Origin: Zelopaecilomyces penicillatus
Taxonomy: Eukaryota > Ascomycota > Sordariomycetes > Hypocreales > Pseudodiploosporaceae
DNA: 64,000 nucleotides
Assembly: GCA_005765155.1 (NCBI GenBank)
Contig: VCCP01000004.1
Coordinates: 2,294,001-2,358,000, forward strand
Reading direction: 5' to 3'
Made by a program: the position numbers and the translations under genes
Shown: in pieces, positions 23,338 to 34,945 of the stretch
Layout: each line of letters begins with the position of its first letter
How positions within the stretch are numbered: position 1 is the first letter of the stretch
Notes under the pieces: generated by a model
Database searches by the model: none
Seen by the model: the letters and a program-made list of their open reading frames with translations, nothing else
What the model was told of the DNA's origin: nothing

Positions 23338-24476
23338 GGTTGCTGATGAGAAGTCTCAAGTGTGGATTTGGAGTTATGGCCAAGTTCCGCGTTGACCTTC
23401 AGATGTAGTAATGAAAAAGACAAGGTGAGCTATCTGGCGTAGCTGCAAGCGCGCGAGACTGTGACGACGACAATGTGAACATGCCGACCTCCGAGCCAGT
23501 CCGACAGCAGTGATTACCCCGCTGCGGAGGACTTGGAGCTGTGGCGATAGCATGTCAGTTTTACGTAGCTGTTTGGGCCGTGGATTACCGTATTGGGATG
23601 CCGGCTGCCATTAAGCTTGAGCTCTCCGCCTACAGGAATGACGGAAGGTAATATCACAGTGCGCATACCTAGGATTAAGCATTGCGGCAACTAGGAAGCT
23701 TTGCTCTTAGTAGCTGCCGCTCGCCCGAGTCTTGTAGAGACCAATTTTGGCACATCCGACAGGTCAACATGCAAATTCACCGATCTAACAGTTGATTATC
23801 TAACAAACGATACATTGCGAAAAGATATATCGAGAATTGGTCCGGAAAATCAGGCCTAGTCACGGAGCTGTTCATATGACATCACGTCGCAATCATTTTC
23901 GCATGTTGGCTGGATGGTTCTGGGAACTCTCTGTAAGTTACTTTGCACCCCTGGAAAGGTTCGTTGCGGCAGCAACGGCTGAACAGCCTGAAGAAAAGAA
24001 CCCTCACATGAGAACTTCACCAGACGGGGGTTTTACCAACACGTTCCACATAAATATCAATTGGGTTGCATACGTACGTAAGTAAAACACTGATGAACCA
24101 CGTAAATCCTTACTTCACCATTTTGACATTATCCTTGTACAGCAAGTACAGTAGTCTTGGGTCTTTCACAGCCAAGATTCCAATGCGGCCCCCCGTCCCA
24201 AAATACTGTGGGTCTGGGAGAACAGGCGCCGGATAAACACCGGGACTAATTCACATTCGCGCGACAGCTCCCAAAAAATAATCCGAACGCGTGCTGTCCA
24301 TCGATGGATACACCTTCATTCACGAATCGAATCGGCCTTGTCACCACTCTACCGCAATATCGCACGATACATGTTTGGCGCCCCTTCAGGTCATCTGCTT
24401 GTGACGGAGCCGTCTGACGTCTCTCTACTATCAAGAACCGTAGAGTGTTAGGGGAAGACCTGCCACATCGTCCATC
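23338..24476. other. Divergent promoter region
   Basis: About 1.1 kb shared by the divergently transcribed dehydrogenase gene (-) and Nup85 gene (+). Open frames at 23837-24085 and 24246-24485 lack motifs. No further feature assigned. Confidence 0.4.
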
Positions 24477-27400
24477 ATGGCGCATAGATTCATGGTACCT
24501 GATTCGTCCCCTAGCTCCAGTCCAGCACCGTCTACACCGAACAAGCGATCACAGCCTGGGTTCACATTCTCCCAGTTTGACGACAACCCCCCTTCGATGA
24601 CGCCCGTTGGCCAACCATCTTCGGCTGCAAGCTTTACCCCGGCTGGAGCACCCTCAGAAGCCTACTTGGCAAGCTCCGTTTTCGGTTATGGAGAAACAAA
24701 ACCGCTGAACTTTGGCTCACAACTACAAGGAAATAGCAGAGGAAGAAACTCTTACGAGCGAAACGATTCCTCAAATGCGCCTCTCGGCCGCTCCATAAGA
24801 GCGAGAGGGAGACAACCGTCGGGGTTAAGCAGAGGATTTAGCGTCAATGACTATGATGAGGAGCCAGAAATGGAGGATGAAGAAGATGCTGAGGGGGAAG
24901 ATGAGCTGCCTGTTCTGAGAGGGAGTACTTTCGGGCTTGGCGGCGCCAGTTTCAAGCCCACTCGACAAATTGAGGATGATGGCGAGGAGGACATGTCGTA
25001 TGATGCCGAGGCCGAGATGGAACGACTAATCGAAGACGAAATGGATGCAGAGGCTGACGAGCAAGAATCAGAGGAATCGGCTCAGGGCGATTCCGAGGTT
25101 GGCGATATGTTTCTTAACATGCGACACGACGACAGACCTTATGGGCGGCCGATTATTGGGGACGAGTCAGACCTGATGATGTTAAACACCCCAGCAGCTA
25201 CCGACAAGGTTCGAAAAGAAGCGGAACACCTATTCAAAAGATCTACAGCACAATTGGGGGGTTCTCTGCAGAGCCGCGGTCTTCAATTCGCCACCATCGC
25301 CAAGGACATTTACACCCAGCATGATCCTGCTAGAATAACGGAACCATCTAACCTGATACTCAAAACGGAAGAATTGGTTTGCCGCTTATATGACGAAGGG
25401 GTCGGGACTCAGGAGGATGAAGAAAAACTGGATAACTCCTTGGCTGACGTTACTTATCGACTTGTCCGCCTATGGAACGACTATGTTGAGGAATTACCGC
25501 CGCCAGAGGGCGAAGACCTGGCCACCATTGGTCCTGATGAGAACGCCGAGCCATTCGAAAAGGCTGTATATGTTGCTCATCTCATGCTACGTATGCACCA
25601 TACCAAATTCGATTCGCACAGCAACGAAGAGACGACGTCACCATTGCCCGAAATACTGTTTGACTGGATGCACAATAGCCACAATCTTTATCCCAACCAG
25701 GTGCGCGAGATTTCCTGTTATAAGCCAAGCCCAGCATGCCACAGCTTGTATTGGCAGACTCTTCGGAACGCCTTGCTTCGGGGTGATGTGAATGGGGCCA
25801 AACAACTCTTGCAAAATGCGGGCTGGGAAAACGTTCGAAGAGGGCCTCGCGGGGAGTATGTCTACACGGGCAAGGCTCTAGAGAATGTGCGGCGTTTTGC
25901 GGAAGCGACATGCGAAATGCTAGAGCAGTGTCCTGCCATCAAAGGTGACTGGGATATCTTCAATAGCAGTTGGACATTATTCCGCGTTCAAGCGAGGGGA
26001 TCCCTGGATAGACTGACTCTCTTCGCCGAGGGTCGAGATGGCGGTCTTGTCGACGCCATGAATGATGGTTATCTACAGGAAACAGAATCCATGTCGACCA
26101 TGGCGAGGAAAGCTTCGAGCCAAATCCCATGGGATATCTACGAAAACCTGCAAACAGTATACGGAATCGTTCTAGGAAACCAGGAAGCTATTCTGGAGAC
26201 AGCACAGGATTGGTGTGAGGCAACAGTGGGATTATTTGGTTGGCTGGATGATGGTGAGCAGCGACACAGGAACCCAAGGACGTCACAGCCGTATAGCTTC
26301 GGGGCGTCATTTGGTCAATCGACGGGCTCTGATGACTACTTTGAGCGACTTATCTCAGTACTGCATCTAGTGGTCAATTCAGGATTGGTTCCTAACACGA
26401 TGAATCCTGTTGAAGTCGCTCTTGCATCCGCATTCGAGGGTAATGTCAACGCAGTCATAGGTTGTCTGAGGACTTGGTCCCTGCCAGTATCCTGCGCCGT
26501 GGCCGAGATAGCTTCGCTAGGGAAATGGCTTCCCCCTCCAGAAATCACCAAGCCCATGGCTTTGGACATCCTGGATATGGATGATTTGGCGCTGCTCGGT
26601 GTATCTCAACCCACCGCAGATGATACCGAAGGTATAAAAGACGCTACGCTGGTACTCTATGCTAGAGAACTGGCAGGTATTGAGCATCTGTCTCCGCAAC
26701 GAGATGGGTGGGAGATGGCTATTCAAGTGCTTGGTCGAATGGACGTTCCTGCGAAATCGGAAGAGACAGTTGGCGAGTTGCTGCGGGATCTTCTGGCAAC
26801 GTTGAACGAGAACTCGAGTACAACGGTCGACAAGATGTGGAAGATCTTGAATGATCTCGGCATGGTGAACTTTGCCGAAGAAACTGCAGAGGTAAGTGAT
26901 GTTTTTATTCACTTTGTCCAGATTATATGATGACCTAACATTTATTCTAGACTTTTGCCGAAATCCTGTCTAATGCATCTCATCGATACGGGGAGGCACT
27001 GTGGTACTTTGCTCTTTCACATCGTACCGACAAGGTTCGCGAGGTGTTGAACCTTCTCATCTCATACTCTTTGGTCCAGTCAACAGCATACCCCTCTGCA
27101 AAGGACATCGATGCGGACCTTGACAACTTGCTTCGCAAGCGTACAGAAACCTTGGAAGAGCGCGGCAAGCAGGATCTTGAGGCTGCACAGCTACTAGGCC
27201 GAATGCTCAGTGGATACGCCACTGTCCGCAAGTTCTATGAGATCCGGGATGAGCTTACAGTGGGAGAAACATCTCCCTCCAAGGCACTGGCGATAAAGAA
27301 GAAGGCTGCCTTTGCCTTGGTCGCCGTTATCTCCAGCTCCTGCGACAATATCCGAGGTGGACTCTACGATGGCACTAGAGATGCTGTAGTGAGTGAGGAC

Positions 27401-27850
27401 TTTCTACTGGCGCTCCTCGGTGAAGCGACTGTGTTTATAAACCAAACTCCCGCTGTAATCTCACTAGAGCAGATTGACATACTTCTCAAAGCAATTGAAG
27501 ACATCCAGACAGTCGGATCCCGGGTGTACACTGCGTGCGAAGAGTTTTTCAATCTGGTCCTCTCCTGCGGCCAAGGTCTCAAGGGCTCTACCCCAGCGGA
27601 TCTAATGATGAAATCAACAAACTCGCTAGGCGCGAGCAGCTACATGATGAGCAGCAGTACGATGCTGGTAAACCAGTTGCAGAAATCTGTGTCAGCAGGG
27701 AGCAAGGTGACGACGCGAGGGTGGGACTGGAGAAAAGGATGTCTGGTGAGCACAAAGGCTGACGATGTGCTACGGAAGCTACGGCTTGGGTTGGCCAAGG
27801 ATCTGGCGGCGCTGTGGCTAGAAGATGTGGACGGGGTGGCTGTTTACTAG
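24477..27850 (+). CDS. nup85: Nucleoporin Nup85 (Nup84/Y-complex subunit)
   Basis: Two exons, 24477-26891 and 26951-27850 (59-nt intron with GTAAGT and a CTAAC branch site), encoding 1104 residues. Residues 1 to about 240 are disordered: serine/proline-rich (SSAASFTPAGAPSEAYL), then strongly acidic (about 125-205). The rest is an alpha-helical solenoid. Segments such as LYWQTLRNALLRGDVNGAKQLLQNAGW and FNSSWTLFRVQARGSL match the Nup85 family of structural nucleoporins. The protein is a scaffold of the Y-shaped coat of the nuclear pore and supports mRNA export and pore assembly. It has no FG repeats, as expected of a scaffold member. Fungal orthologues have a similar long disordered N-terminus. 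The residue counts above are my own. Confidence 0.85.
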
Positions 27851-28262
27851 ATTAATGATGCTGAAAAGGAACATTTCGAGGGACGAGATGATTAGTATAG
27901 GAGGCGAGGAAATATCCACTCGTCTGAGCTTGCAGGAGATGTAGGATAATATTGTGTATGTATGTATAAACCAACACTAGCGACATCTCAAAAGTTGTTA
28001 CAACATCATAAAGGAGATGGAGTCAGTCCACCATGCTGAGTGCTCCTCCAATCAGCGTTGGTTCCAGAGACTTGGAGCGCTATGGCCGCTGTTGCTACAG
28101 TGCCGTTGAGCTGCCCCACATGTTCTGACGTGCCCGCCCAACAGGAGTCCAATCCCGTCCAGCGCATTTATAAAGTCCGCTGTAAAGGTTCTCAATTCCT
28201 AATTCAAGCCCCCACACTGGCGAAGAACTGTGAATGATTCACACGCTCAACAGCTCCTCAAC
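27851..28262. other. Intergenic region between Nup85 and aconitase genes
   Basis: About 410 bp in tandem orientation: 3' flank of Nup85 followed by the aconitase promoter, with a CCAAT box listed separately. No gene. Confidence 0.4.
28048..28054 (+). promoter_or_regulatory. CCAATCA box upstream of the aconitase gene
   Basis: CCAATCA lies about 210 bp before the ATG at 28263. CCAAT-binding complex sites in this sequence form are known in Aspergillus, where the complex with HapX represses iron-consuming genes including aconitase when iron is scarce. Function here is inferred from sequence and neighbour only. Confidence 0.35.
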
Positions 28263-30804
28263 ATGGCACCAATTCACCTGGCCAGCCGATCTGGAGGCAC
28301 GATGCCGGTAAGTCAAGAGGGTGCGGACTGCAAAGATGATATGTTTGCTCTTTTCTTTTTATATAATGGAAGCTAATTGAACCCCCCTCTTCCCCTTGGT
28401 ATAGAGCCTGCTTCACCGCGCTGGGTGCAGCTCCGGTCCCGGAGCTCTACGTCGAGCTCTTTGCTCGTCTGCTGGACGCAAGTTTTCCACAACCACGGCA
28501 TTGCCCCCAACATACGAGAGGCTGTTCAACAAGTACACAGAAGTGCGGCGTGTGCTGGGCCAGCAGAGGCTGACGCTGGCCGAGAAGATCCTCTACAGTC
28601 ACCTGCACAACGTCGAGGAGTCGCTGCTCAGCAACAACACAGACAATGGGCGCAGCGTGCGCGGCCGGGCCAACCTGCGGCTCAACCCGGACAGAGTCAA
28701 CATGCAAGATGCCTCGGCACAGATGGCGCTGCTGCAGTTCATGTCGTGCAACCTGGCGAGGCCTGCGATCCCCGCGAGTATCCATTGTGACCATCTGATT
28801 GTTGGGTCCAAGGGTGCGGAGGAGGATCTGACGGCGGGTATTGAGACGAATAAGGAAGTGTTTGACTTTTTGGAGTCGGCGGCGCGCAAGTACGGCATGG
28901 ACTTTTGGCCGCCGGGGGCTGGAATTATTCATCAGACGGTGCTGGAGAACTATGCCTTGCCTGGGCTGATGATGCTTGGTACGGATAGCCATAGCCCTAA
29001 TGCTGGCGGTCTATGTACGGTGACGATTGGCGTGGGCGGTGCTGATGCCGTCGAGGCGTTGGTTGGAGCTCCGTGGGAGCTCAAGGCACCCAAGGTCCTG
29101 GGCGTTCAGCTCACTGGCAAGCTGAATGACTGGGTCTCGCCCAAGGATGTCATCTTGAGGCTGGCAGGAGAGCTCACCGTTCGTGGTGGAACTGGCTCCA
29201 TCATTGAGTACTTTGGTCCTGGCGTGGATACCCTCAGCTGCACAGGCATGGCTACTATTTGCAACATGGGTGCTGAAGTTGGCGCGACGACATCCATCTT
29301 CCCCTACACCAAAGCCTCCGCCCGATACCTCGAATCTACCCGTAGGACCCAGGCCGTCAAGGACATCGCCGCGTTGCAAAGCTTCTCTGGCAACAGCAAT
29401 AGCACATCAGAGGATGCCCGCTTCCGCTTCCAGGCCGACGAGGGCGCTGAATACGACCAACTCATCACCATCAACCTGTCCGAGCTGGAGCCGCACATCA
29501 ACGGGCCCTTCACGCCGGATCTGGCCACGCCGTTATCGAAGTTCAAGGACGCCGTCCAAGACCAAAAATGGCCTGAGAAGCTGTCCGCAGGACTCATCGG
29601 CAGCTGCACCAACAGCTCGTACGAGGACATGACGCGTGTTGAGAGCCTGCTCAAGGAGGCTGCTGAGGCTGGGCTTAAGCCTGCTGCCGACTTTTACATC
29701 ACCCCAGGCAGCGAGCAGATCCGGGCTACGCTGGAGCGAGACGGTACGCTGGAGACATTTGAGGGCGCTGGGGGTGTGGTGCTTTCGAATGCTTGTGGGC
29801 CTTGTATTGGTCAGTGGCAGCGACAGGATGGAGTGACCAAGGGTACGCCGAATGCAATCCTGACCTCTTACAACCGCAATTTCAGGGGCCGCAATGATGG
29901 TAATCCCGATACGATGAACTTTCTTGCTTCACCGGAAATTGTCACTGCCATGGCTTTTGCAGGCTCGACTACTTTCAATCCCATGACCGATTCTCTCCAA
30001 ACTCCCGACGGAAAGTCCTTCAAATTTTCTCCACCGCATGGTCTTGAAGGCCCCTCGACTCCATTCGAGTCTGGCGTCGAGTCTCTCGGTGTTCTATCCC
30101 AAGAGCCCGATCCTAGCGTCAATGTCGCTATCTCACCGACCTCTGAGCGTCTCGCGTTCCTAGAGCCCTTCCCGGCTTTCCCAAACTCTGACCTCAGCGG
30201 GCTCCGCGTCCTGGTCAAGGTTACTGGAAAGTGCACAACGGACACTATCTCCGCCGCGGGCCCTTGGCTCAAGTACAAGGGCCACCTGCCCAACATCAGT
30301 ACCAACACGCTCAACACGGCCATCAACGCCGAGACGGGTGAGGTCAATGCCGCGTACGATCTAGACGGCAGCCGGCACACTATCCCTGAACTCGGTGCTC
30401 TGTGGAAGTCCCGCGGTAGTGAGTGGCTCGTCGTCGCTGAGCACAACTACGGTGAGGGATCTGCTCGCGAGCACGCTGCCCTGCAGCCACGTTACCTCGG
30501 TGCTCGTGTCGTTCTGACCAAGTCATTTGCTCGTATCCATGAGACCAACCTCAAGAAGCAGGGTGTTGTGCCCCTGACTTTTGAGAACGAGGCAGACTAT
30601 GATAAGATCTCGGCCGGTGACGAGGTCAGCACCGTGGGACTGTATGAGATGTTGCAAAATGGCGGCAAGGGCCAAGTACAGCTTCGCGTGAAAAGGGCTA
30701 ATGGGGATGAGGTCCTCATTCCGACTAAGCACGCTGTCAGCAAGGATCAAGCCGGCTTCATCCTAGCAGGTAGCGCTCTAAACCTGCTCTCCAAGGGCAT
30801 CTAA
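28263..30804 (+). CDS. aco2: Mitochondrial aconitase-family hydratase (Aco2-type paralogue)
   Basis: Two exons, 28263-28307 and 28405-30804, encoding 814 residues. The spliced N-terminus is basic and serine/alanine-rich, with RRALCSSAGRKFSTTTALPP just before the mature start at about PPTYERLF. That is a good mitochondrial presequence, and it exists only if the 15-codon first exon is included. The [4Fe-4S] ligands are in GSCTNSS and NACGPCIGQW. Substrate and swivel-domain motifs LGTDSHSPNAGG, HCDHLIVG and GEGSAREHAALQPRYLGA are intact. Family enzymes isomerise citrate to isocitrate. Second aconitases of fungi (yeast Aco2 type) act better in the homocitrate dehydration step of lysine synthesis. 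Overall features fit this second type better than the main TCA enzyme, but sequence alone does not settle substrate. Confidence 0.9.
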
Positions 30805-31613
30805 AAGTGCTTCGCCAATCTAAATCAGTTCGGGGCTATCCTTACAGGCAACTTCTTCTCCTGCTACGTACAGCTGTCCCCCCTCCCCCTTTTTTCTTTT
30901 TTTACTCAAAACCCCATTTTCCCTAGGAATTACGGGGTGATCTTCAAAAGTATGGATGACTTGAAAGGGAAAGGGATGAGAAAAGAGAGGAAGACAATCT
31001 TGGCTCCCGTTCTGCTTTGGTATCTTTTTTTGTATGGTCGGATGGGCGTCTGGGGCAAGGATATATCGTGATGTACTGGTGGAGGAGTAATGCCTATATT
31101 ATGAGAAGATAAAAGTCTACAACATATTTCCAACACAATACTACCGTTTCTACTTGATAACTGCTATGAGCTTATCGTCATGAGTTGGGCACATGGCAAT
31201 CATGGTGAATGCCGATTATACGGACATTGAGGCTGGAGTAACTCATGAAAAGTATAGTTGCACCTAACCAAGAGACAACATTGGCTACAATGTCGTCTCA
31301 TCCACTCACAATCAGAGTCTCACCAGTGTATCTTTAAATGCTTTATCAGGTCTTCATAGTCTAGCCGTGTAGCAACTACTACTGAACTTATATGTACCCT
31401 GTCATCAACATGATCCCATCATGTACTATAAAAGGCATTTGGCCCTCGTGAACCCCTTGACTCCTCATTAAGCAGCCCAGTGTCATTAGCAGCGTATCTC
31501 CTGAACTCCTGAAAATGACCCCCCACACTGAGTAACGCCATAAAAAAAAGTCCCTGCCCTGAAAAGCAAGTATCCTAATAATCAACCGTAAATCTCCTAT
31601 CCATCGTTTATGC
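30805..31613. other. Convergent 3' region
   Basis: About 800 bp between the aconitase gene (+) and the disordered-protein gene (-). AT-rich with T and C runs near 30880-30905. No gene recognised. Confidence 0.4.
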
Positions 31614-33790
31614 CTACTTATTCTGTGTCTTACTGCCAGCAGTATTCATGATATTCAAGCAGAAATCCCAAGCCTGTTGTGCGCCGTCTTTAGTTGCGCG
31701 TTGTAGCAATATGTTCTTGGCATGTGTTTCGCGATGCCAAGCGCAAGCTTTTACCCAAGCTGGATTTTGAAGCACGTCTTCTGGGAGCTTGTCAGCTGGA
31801 ACATCGCCAAAATCCAGAGCTCGACCATACGACCAGGGCTTGGGATCAGGGCCTTTCCTGTCACCTCCCACTGGTACGTAGTCATTATTATGCTTCTCTT
31901 CCTGTGCTTTTTCCTTGGCCCGCAACCACCGTTCCCTTTCCATGACCTTGCCAAACCAAAACTTTCTTCCCCCACGTGCTTGTATTTCCCGTGCCTTCTT
32001 CTTATACCAATTCTCAGAACGTTTATGAAGTAGATGAATGGAAGGGTCGGTTCGTAAATACATTCTGTGGTCTTTTGCCGAATGTGGCACGGAGTCTGGG
32101 GATCTGGAGGATATAGTTACACCCTTTGGAGGCCGTATATTGGACTGTCGGTATATCATTGTATCGAAAGCAGCAGAATCAAAATTGAGAAATTTTGCTT
32201 TTCTGTGTTCCTCTAGTGTAGTGTGAGGTGCCTTTGTAACTCTATTGACCATGGAAAAATCTTTCTTTGGCGTTGTATAATTGTTGCGCAGAGGAGATGG
32301 AATGTGTTGTTGTGGCTTCTTTTCAACGCTTTTCTTGGTTGGTGAGGCTTTACGCTGAATGTCTGAATCATGGGGATATGGGCTAGTCGTAATGTTTTTG
32401 CCTAATACTTCATCTGAAAAGAGCACGCTATCAAGTACGTGTCTGTGGAGCCCTGGGTTTGATTCCGGTGACTTTCTCTGACTAGCCCGAACCGATGAAG
32501 GTTCTTGCTGTAGTCTTGACTGTGACAAAGGACTTGTATGTCGTGTTTCCTGTTGAGCAATAGGCATTGCATTTCTTGCTTGGACAACCTGTGAATCTAA
32601 GTTTTCCACTCTCTCAGCTCCCAGTGTAGCATCCGCTGCCGCGTCTACCATGATCTGAACATGACTGCCAGCCTGATTCCGACCGTCAGGTTTTGAGTTG
32701 CCAGGGCCTGGGGCGGAGGAAGCGTGGTTATCACCAGTGCCAACTTGGCGCGATGCCAGTGTTTCATCTTGCTGTGTGGGACACAGAGTAATGGAAATTC
32801 CACTCTCAATGGGATGAAATATGTGAGGCTCATATCTTGGTGGCCAGTTGTCATTAGCTTCTTGAGTTGCTACAGACTTGTTTTTGGTTGGGTCCTGATG
32901 CTCGAATGTCAAAATCTTCGTGTCTGCCGGGGGAATAAGACCTTGCATTGCGCGCGATTCAAGCTCGTTGTTGGTGTCAATCTGAATTGGAAGATTTGAC
33001 GAACTTTTGGTTGAATGGTCCAACTGTACGAGTGGGGACGGATTGGGCGGATTTGAATTGTACTTGATCGGGCTTGAAGGTAGATTTACATACGAGGTCG
33101 GAATGCCCTGCGCATCATGTAGCTTGGTTCTCTCGTTGACTCTCAATGAATCGGAACTGGTAGAAGGAATCTCAGATATTAAGTTGACACTGGTCCCCAT
33201 AGATATGGTCTTATCCTCCAAAGTGACACGGATAGGCGGGGCTTGAGTCTCTGGCAAAGCTTGATTCGGATGATGTTGAACTCTGGCTGTGGCAGGAATC
33301 CGGCCACCATATCTTAATGTGAAGCGTCTAGATCGCTTTGCCATGTACCTTGTGCCCCGTTCTGGACGAATCTCAAAGGAAGACGCAGACGAAACTACAT
33401 CCTTGTCTTGGTACGCAGCGTCGCCAGAAGAGCCATGATGCTTGCGGCAGAGAGATGCCCCTACGGCCACATTTCCACATCCCAAGGCAGTACATGCGCC
33501 GTTGGCTGTGGAAAGTACACTCTGTTGATTCATCTCCAACGGTGTGGCGGAGCCAATGCCACAGTTCGAGCATCTAGCGGGGATGGCATGGCACTACACT
33601 CCTGTACAACTATACTAAGTTAAAGCAGTCTTCGAGAGTGCACGGATAACAACGTGGCTTCAATTTTGGCATCTGCTGACAGGTATTGCGTCTTTGTGAG
33701 ACGCCAGTAAGAGTTGCGGAATTCAGTGCAGCAGTTGTTTAAGCTAACAAGAGCCTGGGCAGTTTGGTCAGCAATTTGTTTCCAGTACAT
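31614..33790 (-). CDS. Large disordered protein with cysteine-rich N-terminus, function unknown
   Basis: The long frame ends at 31614. An ATG-only reading starts at 33533 (639 residues). I prefer a two-exon model, 33790-33644 and 33593-31614 (50-nt intron, weak donor GTGCAC, TTTAAC branch, TAG acceptor), giving 708 residues in phase. It recovers MYWKQIADQTAQALVSLNN and a CSNCGIGSATPL segment that looks like the first half of a GATA-type finger. After it comes C-x4-C-x9-C-x2-H (ACTALGCGNVAV...LCRKHH). The middle, about 400 residues, is Ser/Pro/Thr/Gln-rich and disordered. The last 180 residues are lysine/arginine- and tryptophan-rich (ENWYKKKAREIQ, RKFWFGKVMERERWLRAKEK) and look folded. I recognise no enzyme motif. 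A nuclear or chromatin-linked role is possible but not shown. Start and intron are uncertain; the 3' two-thirds is firm. Confidence 0.6.
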
Positions 33791-34945
33791 AACAACGATG
33801 ATGAGCAAACAGTGTTGGATGTTTCGATGTCAGATCTTTTCAGTTTCTTATTTGGTCTTCAAGCTGGGGACAGCAACGGCTACAGCATGGCATGATATTC
33901 TCAAAACAACGGATGGCGTGCTGTGCGACGCGGCCTTTGGTCTGAACCCGTAGAGGAACTGAAGAAAAGACTCCGTGTTGCGACGCGATTGTGATTTTTC
34001 TACACCTTTCTAACAAGAAGGAAACCATTGAAGGCTTCTCCTGGATTGAAGAATAGGCGCCTGCACTCGAGGCGACTTGATGTCGGCTCAGCGCAGCCAC
34101 GAGATACCATGCCATGACGTGACCAGGAGGTTCCGTTCGGTCGGACCTTTTACCATTGGGCATCATTCGAAAGGAGAAAGCAAAAAGGCAATCGGAACGC
34201 ATGAGAGAAACACATACCGGATAGAAAGCAGAAGGGCTACTCTGTGTATTTTCTGTTCACCATGAAAACTTTGTCGTTGCCAGCCAATCCCTGCTAGCCG
34301 CGCTGTCGCTGGGGTTGCTGATGTACATGAGCAATGATGAAGATCTCCCAAAAGAGTGACTGATTTTGCAACTGGGCATCGCCCGGCTAGAACGCAACAC
34401 CTGCAGATGATGGGCAGGCGCTCAAATCGACCGGAGACGCGTCGCCTGCGCAAATTTGCCAATGAGGCTGAAAGGAGTGGGAAGATTGAGGGGATGAAGA
34501 AGATGAAGAAGGGAGAGCTGTTGGTTCGTTCATGTTACGTTCTGAAGGTGGGTGTTGGTCGATGTTGGCCCGAGCGCCTTGAGAGCTCTACAGCTTCCGC
34601 CTAGCGCACTGAGTGGCCTGAGATCGCGGTGCCCATACGCTGATTAGGTAAATGTTATGGGCCTGTGGTCTACCTGTCTTTAAGAAGTTGACACGTGCGA
34701 GCGTGGGGCGAGCAGCCACTCTCAAGGTTTGGTCTCATATCGAACCCTGAAGGTGTTGTATTATTATCATGGCGGGACAAAGCCAACCAACTTTCGCAAC
34801 ATACATTCATAGCTCGATGTGGCGCATTGCAGGATTGATCAATGCAGCACCTTGAAGCTGTTTCATTTGCCTTTGTGTTTTCTGTTGACGGATTGTTTCC
34901 CCACCTCTTATTCCGCCCACCACCTGTCGAGCCTCAAACATTGCC
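33791..34945. other. Divergent promoter region
   Basis: About 1.15 kb between the disordered-protein gene (-) and the SCYL1-like gene (+). A 28-codon upstream ORF (34770-34856) precedes the pseudokinase start. Other frames have no motif. Nothing else recognised. Confidence 0.35.
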
